Source of the DNA: Phytophthora colocasiae
Taxonomy: Eukaryota > Oomycota > Peronosporomycetes > Peronosporales > Peronosporaceae
Assembly: GCA_018806915.1 (NCBI GenBank)
Contig: JAGKQI010000084.1
Location: forward strand, 892,220-956,219
Direction of reading: 5' to 3'
DNA length: 64,000 nucleotides
Below are positions 57,068 to 64,000 of the stretch, piece by piece (within the stretch, counting starts at the first letter, position 1; each line of letters opens with the position of its first letter). The position numbers and the translations under genes are program-made. Under the pieces are notes generated by a model. The model ran no database searches, was not told where the DNA came from, and saw only the letters and a program-made list of their open reading frames with translations.

Positions 57068-57606
57068 CTTCTTTTTGCTCTCGCCTGCTATTCTGCTCTT
57101 CTGCTCTGTTTTTCTTTGCCGCTCTCTTTCCTGCCGTTCGCGCACCACAGCCGACTTCTCTCATGCTACCAACGCACAGCTGGCACATCGGCGCATCAGC
57201 ACCTCTGCTGCTGTCGAATCGGACCCGTCAACGCGGACGAGGTTAGACGCGCGCATGGCGCCGTACTCGTCGTGAGAGCGAGCTTGCACGCGCCTTCGCG
57301 CGGTGTAGTGGTGCTGTGTGTGTCGTGGACGCATGGTGACACGGTAGACACGTGACTAGAATGCAGTGGTTAGTCCGATGCGGTTTGTTACGCTAGATTG
57401 GTCGAGGATGCGGGAGAAACGTGTTTGGTGGCGCGGAGTGGCGACGAAGGTATGGTAGAGCGCGTGTGGTCGTGTGTGGAGGTGGTGGTAGGTGGGTATG
57501 TGTGTTGTGTGTGTTGTGTGTTGTGTGAGTTGTGTGAGTTGTATGTGTGTTGTGTGTGTTTGTTTGTTTTGTTTGCGGAGTTGTTTGTGTTTTGTTTTGG
57601 ATAGGA

Positions 57607-57676
57607 TTCTCGTTAGTATAGTGGTTAGTATACCCGCCTGTCACGCGGGTGACCGGGTTCAATTCCCGGACGGAAG
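57607..57676 (+). tRNA. tRNA-Asp-GTC: tRNA-Asp(GUC), 70-nt variant
   Basis: C lost at 47-49 and one G lost in the acceptor 3' strand. T4. Confidence 0.75.
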
Positions 57677-58213
57677 CTTCTTTTGCTCTCGCCTGCTATT
57701 CTGCTCTTCTGCTCTGTTTTTCTTTGCCGCTCTCTTTCCTGCCGTTCGCGCACCACAGCCGACTTCTCTCATGCTACCAACGCACAGCTGGCACATCGGC
57801 GCATCAGCACCTCTGCTGCTGTCGAATCGGACCCGTCAACGCGGACGAGGTTAGACGCGCGCATGGCGCCGTACTCGTCGTGAGCGAGCTTGCACGCGCC
57901 TTCGCGCGGTGTGAGTGGTGCTGTGTGTGTCGTGGACGCATGGTGGCACGGTAGACACGTGACTAGAATGCAGTGGTTAGTCCGATGCGGTTTGTTACGC
58001 TAGATTGGTCGAGGATGCGGGAGAAACGTGTTTGGTGGCGCGGAGTGGCGACGAAGGTATGGTAGAGCGCGTGTGGTCGTGTGTGGAGGTGGTGGTAGGT
58101 GGGTATGTGTGTTGTGTGTGTTGTGTGTTGTGTGAGTTGTGTGAGTTGTATGTGTGTTGTGTGTGTTTGTTTGTTTTGTTTGCGGAGTTGTTTGTGTTTT
58201 GTTTTGGATAGGA

Positions 58214-58285
58214 TTCTCGTTAGTATAGTGGTTAGTATACCCGCCTGTCACGCGGGTGACCCGGGTTCAATTCCCGGACGGGAAG
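58214..58285 (+). tRNA. tRNA-Asp-GTC: tRNA-Asp(GUC), consensus copy
   Basis: Exact consensus, T5. Confidence 0.97.
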
Positions 58286-58834
58286 CTTCTTTTTGCTCTC
58301 GCCTGCTATTCTGCTCTTCTGCTCTGTTTTTCTTTGCCGCTCTCTTTCCTGCCGTTCGCGCACCACAGCCGACTTCTCTCATGCTACCAACGCACAGCTG
58401 GCACATCGGCGCATCAGCACCTCTGCTGCTGTCGAATCGGACCCGTCAACGCGGACGAGGTTAGACGCGCGCATGGCGCCGTACTCGTCGTGAGAGCGAG
58501 CTTGCACGCGCCTTCGCGCGGTGTGAGTGGTGCTGTGTGTGTCGTGGACGCATGGTGACACGGTAGACACGTGACTAGAATGCAGTGGTTAGTCCGATGC
58601 GGTTTGTTACGCTAGATTGGTCGAGGATGCGGGAGAAACGTGTTTGGTGGCGCGGAGTGGCGACGAAGGTATGGTAGAGCGCGTGTGGTCGTGTGTGGAG
58701 GTGGTGGTAGGTGGGTATGTGTGTTGTGTGTGTTGTGTGTTGTGTGAGTTGTGTGAGTTGTGTGAGTTGTATGTGTGTTGTGTGTGTTTGTTTGTTTTGT
58801 TTGCGGAGTTGTTTGTGTTTTGTTTTGGATAGGA

Positions 58835-58905
58835 TTCTCGTTAGTATAGTGGTTAGTATACCCGCCTGTCACGCGGGTGACCCGGTTCAATTCCCGGACA
58901 GGAAG
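58835..58905 (+). tRNA. tRNA-Asp-GTC: tRNA-Asp(GUC), 71-nt variant
   Basis: One G lost from the T-stem 5' strand (GACCCGGTTC) and G67 to A. T3. Confidence 0.75.
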
Positions 58906-59442
58906 CTTCTTTGCTCTCGCCTGCTATTCTGCTCTTCTGCTCTGTTTTTCTTTGCCGCTCTCTTTCCTGCCGTTCGCGCACCACAGCCGACTTCTCTCAT
59001 GCTACCAACGCACAGCTGGCACATCGGCGCATCAGCACCTCTGCTGCTGTCGAATCGGACCCGTCAACGCGGACGAGGTTAGACGCGCGCATGGCGCCGT
59101 ACTCGTCGTGAGAGCGAGCTTGCACGCGCCTTCGCGCGGTGTAGTGGTGCTGTGTGTGTCGTGGACGCATGGTGACACGGTAGACACGTGACTAGAATGC
59201 AGTGGTTAGTCCGATGCGGTTTGTTACGCTAGATTGGTCGAGGATGCGGGAGAAACGTGTTTGGTGGCGCGGAGTGGCGACGAAGGTATGGTAGAGCGCG
59301 TGTGGTCGTGTGTGGAGGTGGTGGTAGGTGGGTATGTGTGTTGTGTGTGTTGTGTGTTGTGTGAGTTGTGTGAGTTGTATGTGTGTTGTGTGTGTTTGTT
59401 TGTTTTGTTTGCGGAGTTGTTTGTGTTTTGTTTTGGATAGGA

Positions 59443-59513
59443 TTCTCGTTAGTATAGTGGTTAGTATACCCGCCTGTCACGCGGGTGACCGGGTTCAATT
59501 CCCGGACGGGAAG
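59443..59513 (+). tRNA. tRNA-Asp-GTC: tRNA-Asp(GUC), 71-nt variant
   Basis: C lost at 47-49. T4. Confidence 0.82.
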
Positions 59514-60058
59514 CTTCTTTTGCTCTCGCCTGCTATTCTGCTCTTCTGCTCTGTTTTTCTTTGCCGCTCTCTTTCCTGCCGTTCGCGCACCACAGCCGAC
59601 TTCTCTCATGCTACCAACGCACAGCTGGCACATCGGCGCATCAGCACCTCTGCTGCTGTCGAATCGGACCCGTCAACGCGGACGAGGTTAGACGCGCGCA
59701 TGGCGCCGTACTCGTCGTGAGCGAGCTTGCACGCGCCTTCGCGCGGTGTAGTGGTGCTGTGTGTGTCGTGGACGCATGGTGGCACGGTAGACACGTGACT
59801 AGAATGCAGTGGTTAGTCCGATGCGGTTTGTTACGCTAGATTGGTCGAGGATGCGGGAGAAACGTGTTTGGTGGCGCGGAGTGGCGACGAAGGTATGGTA
59901 GAGCGCGTGTGGTCGTGTGTGGAGGTGGTGGTAGGTGGGTATGTGTGTTGTGTGTGTTGTGTGTTGTGTGAGTTGTGTGAGTTGTGTGAGTTGTATGTGT
60001 GTTGTGTGTGTTTGTTTGTTTTGTTTGCGGAGTTGTTTGTGTTTTGTTTTGGATAGGA

Positions 60059-60130
60059 TTCTCGTTAGTATAGTGGTTAGTATACCCGCCTGTCACGCGG
60101 GTGACCATGGTTCAATTCCCGGACGGGAAG
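60059..60130 (+). tRNA. tRNA-Asp-GTC: tRNA-Asp(GUC), T-stem variant
   Basis: GACCATGG replaces GACCCGGG, breaking two T-stem pairs. T5. Confidence 0.78.
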
Positions 60131-60670
60131 CTTCTTTTTGCTCTCGCCTGCTATTCTGCTCTTCTGCTCTGTTTTTCTTTGCCGCTCTCTTTCCTGCCGT
60201 TCGCGCACCACAGCCGACTTCTCTCATGCTACCAACGCACAGCTGGCACATCGGCGCATCAGCACCTCTGCTGCTGTCGAATCGGACCCGTCAACGCGGA
60301 CGAGGTTAGACGCGCGCATGGCGCCGTACTCGTCGTGAGAGCGAGCTTGCACGCGCCTTCGCGCGGTGTAGTGGTGCTGTGTGTGTCGTGGACGCATGGT
60401 GGCACGGTAGACACGTGACTAGAATGCAGTGGTTAGTCCGATGCGGTTTGTTACGCTAGATTGGTCGAGGATGCGGGAGGAAACGTGTTTGGTGGCGCGG
60501 AGTGGCGACGAAGGTATGGTAGAGCGCGTGTGGTCGTGTGTGGAGGTGGTGGTAGGTGGGTATGTGTGTTGTGTGTGTTGTGTGTTGTGTGAGTTGTGTG
60601 AGTTGTATGTGTGTTGTGTGTGTTTGTTTGTTTTGTTTGCGGAGTTGTTTGTGTTTTGTTTTGGATAGGA

Positions 60671-60742
60671 TTCTCGTTAGTATAGTGGTTAGTATACCCG
60701 CCTGTCACGCGGGTGACCCGGGTTCAATTCCCGGACAGGAAG
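60671..60742 (+). tRNA. tRNA-Asp-GTC: tRNA-Asp(GUC), acceptor variant
   Basis: G67 to A only. T4. Same haplotype as the copy at 44784. Confidence 0.82.
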
Positions 60743-61278
60743 CTTCTTTTGCTCTCGCCTGCTATTCTGCTCTTCTGCTCTGTTTTTCTTTGCCGCTCTC
60801 TTTCCTGCCGTTCGCGCACCACAGCCGACTTCTCTCATGCTACCAACGCACAGCTGGCACATCGGCGCATCAGCACCTCTGCTGCTGTCGAATCGGACCC
60901 GTCAACGCGGACGAGGTTAGACGCGCGCATGGCGCCGTACTCGTCGTGAGCGAGCTTGCACGCGCCTTCGCGCGGTGTAGTGGTGCTGTGTGTGTCGTGG
61001 ACGCATGGTGGCACGGTAGACACGTGACTAGAATGCAGTGGTTAGTCCGATGCGGTTTGTTACGCTAGATTGGTCGAGGATGCGGGAGAAACGTGTTTGG
61101 TGGCGCGGAGTGGCGACGAAGGTATGGTAGAGCGCGTGTGGTCGTGTGTGGAGGTGGTGGTAGGTGGGTATGTGTGTTGTGTGTGTTGTGTGTTGTGTGA
61201 GTTGTGTGAGTTGTATGTGTGTTGTGTGTGTTTGTTTGTTTTGTTTGCGGAGTTGTTTGTGTTTTGTTTTGGATAGGA

Positions 61279-61350
61279 TTCTCGTTAGTATAGTGGTTAG
61301 TATACCCGCCTGTCACGCGGGTGACCCGGGTTCAATTCCCGGACGGGAAG
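61279..61350 (+). tRNA. tRNA-Asp-GTC: tRNA-Asp(GUC), consensus copy
   Basis: Exact consensus, T5. Confidence 0.97.
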
Positions 61351-61887
61351 CTTCTTTTTGCTCTCGCCTGCTATTCTGCTCTTCTGCTCTGTTTTTCTTT
61401 GCCGCTCTCTTTCCTGCCGTTCGCGCACCACAGCCGACTTCTCTCATGCTACCAACGCACAGCTGGCACATCGGCGCATCAGCACCTCTGCTGCTGTCGA
61501 ATCGGACCCGTCAACGCGGACGAGGTTAGACGCGCGCATGGCGCCGTACTCGTCGTGAGCGAGCTTGCACGCGCCTTCGCGCGGTGTAGTGGTGCTGTGT
61601 GTGTCGTGGACGCATGGTGACACGGTAGACACGTGACTAGAATGCAGTGGTTAGTCCGATGCGGTTTGTTACGCTAGATTGGTCGAGGATGCGGGAGAAA
61701 CGTGTTTGGTGGCGCGGAGTGGCGACGAAGGTATGGTAGAGCGCGTGTGGTCGTGTGTGGAGGTGGTGGTAGGTGGGTATGTGTGTTGTGTGTGTTGTGT
61801 GTTGTGTGAGTTGTGTGAGTTGTATGTGTGTTGTGTGTGTTTGTTTGTTTTGTTTGCGGAGTTGTTTGTGTTTTGTTTTGGATAGGA

Positions 61888-61958
61888 TTCTCGTTAGTAT
61901 AGTGGTTAGTATACCCGCCTGTCACGCGGGTGACCAGGTTCAATTCCCGGACGGGAAG
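61888..61958 (+). tRNA. tRNA-Asp-GTC: tRNA-Asp(GUC), 71-nt variant
   Basis: GACCAGG in the variable loop/T stem, as in the copy at 53343. T4. Confidence 0.77.
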
Positions 61959-62494
61959 CTTCTTTTGCTCTCGCCTGCTATTCTGCTCTTCTGCTCTGTT
62001 TTCTTTGCCGCTCTCTTTCCTGCCGTTCGCGCACCACAGCCGACTTCTCTCATGCTACCAACGCACAGCTGGCACATCGGCGCATCAGCACCTCTGCTGC
62101 TGTCGAATCGGACCCGTCAACGCGGACGAGGTTAGACGCGCGCATGGCGCCGTACTCGTCGTGAGCGAGCTTGCACGCGCCTTCGCGCGGTGTAGTGGTG
62201 CTGTGTGTGTCGTGGACGCATGGTGACACGGTAGACACGTGACTAGAATGCAGTGGTTAGTCCGATGCGGTTTGTTACGCTAGATTGGTCGAGGATGCGG
62301 GAGAAACGTGTTTGGTGGCGCGGAGTGGCGACGAAGGTATGGTAGAGCGCGTGTGGTCGTGTGTGGAGGTGGTGGTAGGTGGGTATGTGTGTTGTGTGTG
62401 TTGTGTGTTGTGTGAGTTGTGTGGAGTTGTATGTGTGTTGTGTGTGTTTGTTTGTTTTGTTTGCGGAGTTGTTTGGGTTTTGTTTTGGATAGGA

Positions 62495-62565
62495 TTCTCG
62501 TGAGGAAAGTGGTTAGTAAACCCGCCTGTCACGCGGGTGACCCGGGTTCAATTCCCGGACGGAAG
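62495..62565 (+). pseudogene. tRNA-Asp(GUC) pseudogene, D-arm damaged
   Basis: T8G, T11G, T13A and T25A disrupt the D stem and A box, and one G is lost in the acceptor 3' strand. T5. Changes also occur on both sides (GTTTGGG upstream; TGCACTTCTGCTCTTATG downstream). Confidence 0.8.
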
Positions 62566-63103
62566 GCTTCTTTTTGCTCTCGCCTGCACTTCTGCTCTTA
62601 TGCTCTGTGATTCTTTGCCGCTCTCTTTCCTGCCGTTCGCGCACCACAGCCGACTTTTCTCATGCTACCAACGCACAGCTGGCACATCGGCGCATCAGCA
62701 CCTCTGCTGCTGTCGAATCGGACCCGTCAACGCGGACGAGGTTAGACGCGCGCATGGCGCCGTACTCGTCGTGAGCGAGCTTGCACGCGCCTTCGCGCGG
62801 TGTAGTGGTGCTGTGTGTGTCGTGGACGCATGGTGACACGGTAGACACGTGACTAGAATGCAGTGGTTAGTCCGATGCGGTTTGTTACGCTAGATTGGTC
62901 GAGGATGCGGGAGAAACGTGTTTGGTGGCGCGGAGTGGCGACGAAGGTATGGTAGAGCGCGTGTGGTCGTGTGTGGAGGTGGTGGTAGGTGGGTATGTGT
63001 GTTGTGTGTGTTGTGTGTTGTGTGAGTTGTGTGAGTTGTATGTGTGTTGTGTGTGTTTGTTTGTTTTGTTTGCGGAGTTGTTTGTGTTTTGTTTTGGATA
63101 GGA

Positions 63104-63174
63104 TTCTCGTTAGTATAGTGGTTAGTATACCCCGCCTGTCACGCGGGTGACCCGGGTTCAATTCGGACAGGAAG
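63104..63174 (+). pseudogene. tRNA-Asp(GUC) pseudogene with indels
   Basis: An extra C before the anticodon stem and loss of CC in the T-stem 3' strand (AATTCGGACAGG), plus G67 to A. T3. Confidence 0.78.
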
Positions 63175-63710
63175 CTTCTTTGCTCTCGCCTGCTATTCTG
63201 CTCTTCTGCTCTGTTTTTCTTTGCCGCTCTCTTTCCTGCCGTTCGCGCACCACAGCCGACTTCTCTCATGCTACCAACGCACAGCTGGCGCATCGGCGCA
63301 TCAGCACCTCTGCTGCTGTCGAATCGGACCCGTCAACGCGGACGAGGTTAGACGCGCGCATGGCGCCGTACTCGTCGTGAGCGAGCTTGCACGCGCCTTC
63401 GCGCGGTGTAGTGGTGCTGTGTGTGTCGTGGACGCATGGTGGCACGGTAGACACGTGACTAGAATGCAGTGGTTAGTCCGATGCGGTTTGTTACGCTAGA
63501 TTGGTCGAGGATGCGGGAGAAACGTGTTTGGTGGCGCGGAGTGGCGACGAAGGTATGGTAGAGCGCGTGTGGTCGTGTGTGGAGGTGGTGGTAGGTGGGT
63601 ATGTGTGTTGTGTGTGTTGTGTGTTGTTGTGAGTTGTGTGAGTTGTATGTGTGTTGTGTGTGTTTGTTTGTTTTGTTTGCGGAGTTGTTTGTGTTTTGTT
63701 TTGGATAGGA

Positions 63711-63780
63711 TTCTCGTTAGTATAGTGGTTAGTATACCCGCCTGTCACGCGGGTGACCGGGTTCAATTCCCGGACGGAAG
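63711..63780 (+). tRNA. tRNA-Asp-GTC: tRNA-Asp(GUC), 70-nt variant
   Basis: C lost at 47-49 and one acceptor G lost, as in the copy at 57607. T4. Last complete tRNA in the window. Confidence 0.75.
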
Positions 63781-64000
63781 CTTCTTTTGCTCTCGCCTGC
63801 TATTCTGCTCTTCTGCTCTGTTTTCTTTGCCGCTCTCTTTCCTGCCGTTCTAAGCGCACCACAGCCGACTTCTCTCATGCTGCAACGCTACAGCTAAGCG
63901 CACATCGGCGCATCAACACCTCTGCTGCTGTCGAATCGGACCCGTCAACGCGGACGAGGTTAGACGCGCGCATGGCGCCGTACTCGTCGTGAGCGAGCTT
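63781..64000 (+). repeat. Partial array unit at the window end
   Basis: First ~220 bp of a spacer. It has insertions not seen elsewhere (CCGTTCTAAGCGCACC and CTACAGCTAAGCGCAC), so this unit is the most irregular at this phase. The array runs on beyond the window. Confidence 0.85.

Larger units (their letters stand above)
33270..64000. repeat. Tandem array of ~610-bp tRNA-Asp units (50 tRNA copies)
   Basis: Unit length is mostly 606-612 bp (range 589-627); most of the difference comes from GTGTGAG/TTGTG repeats in the GT tract. Spacers between units are nearly identical. Order: a short inverted remnant, one plus unit (33289-34156), seven minus units (34157-38410), then 42 plus units to the window end. 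All tRNAs have anticodon GTC. The array continues past 64000 and probably also lay left of element A before that inserted. Confidence 0.97.

Noticed and set aside
33270..64000. Dozens of repeated 60-130 residue open frames in the array (for example Cys/Val-rich ones through the GT tract and ones containing SIPACHAGDPGSIPGRE)
   Set aside because: They begin at GTG or TTG, run straight through the tRNA gene and GT repeat, appear on both strands and shift with indels. The ACHAGDPGSIPGRE string is simply a translated tRNA-Asp.
33270..64000. CRISPR-like or satellite array
   Set aside because: The period is ~610 bp, each unit holds a foldable tRNA with terminator, and the protein families around it are eukaryotic.

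Overview
The window is eukaryotic and repeat-dominated. The Ty3/gypsy polyprotein sequence (protease, reverse transcriptase and C-terminal chromodomain wording, a second plant/archaeal-type RNase H, intronless frames) is what I associate with Peronosporales oomycetes such as Phytophthora. That assignment rests on recognising protein families, not on a search. I see no ordinary single-copy host protein gene.

Positions 1-33269 hold two copies of one very large (about 17.1 kb) Ty3/gypsy LTR retrotransposon, one nested inside the other. Element A lies on the minus strand and its 3' LTR is cut by the left window edge. Element B lies on the plus strand (6836-23969, both LTRs present) and has inserted into the pol gene of A, leaving a short CTCG target-site duplication. 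Each copy carries 1.67-1.69 kb LTRs with TG...CA ends, a primer-binding site, two overlapping gag-side frames (ORF1 basic/acidic; ORF2 coiled coil, capsid-like and three zinc knuckles), a pol frame (protease, RT, RNase H, second RNase H, integrase, chromodomain), then an antisense reading frame of about 1,100 codons between pol and the 3' LTR, and a purine tract. Both copies are broken by indels or stop codons. A GTTAAAC heptamer followed at once by the gag stop and a two-part stem-loop sits at the gag/pol junction of both copies and suits -1 frameshifting.

Positions 33270-64000 are a tandem array of units of about 610 bp. Each unit has one tRNA-Asp(GUC) gene, a pyrimidine-rich and CpG-rich spacer, a G-rich tract, and a GT-rich, nearly C-free tract just upstream of the next tRNA. 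I locate 50 tRNA-Asp copies: 43 on plus and 7 on minus. About 22 match the consensus exactly. The rest carry small changes, mostly in the 3' half of the tRNA and in the Pol III terminator T-run. The array is rearranged: there is a palindromic junction lacking its tRNA at 33270-33308, and an inverted seven-unit block at 34157-38410 whose two ends would join in perfect register.

Inferred history, oldest first: amplification of the tRNA-Asp unit; inversion and palindrome formation; insertion of element A into an inverted unit; insertion of element B into A; decay of both. The 64000 end lies inside the array, so its true size is unknown.
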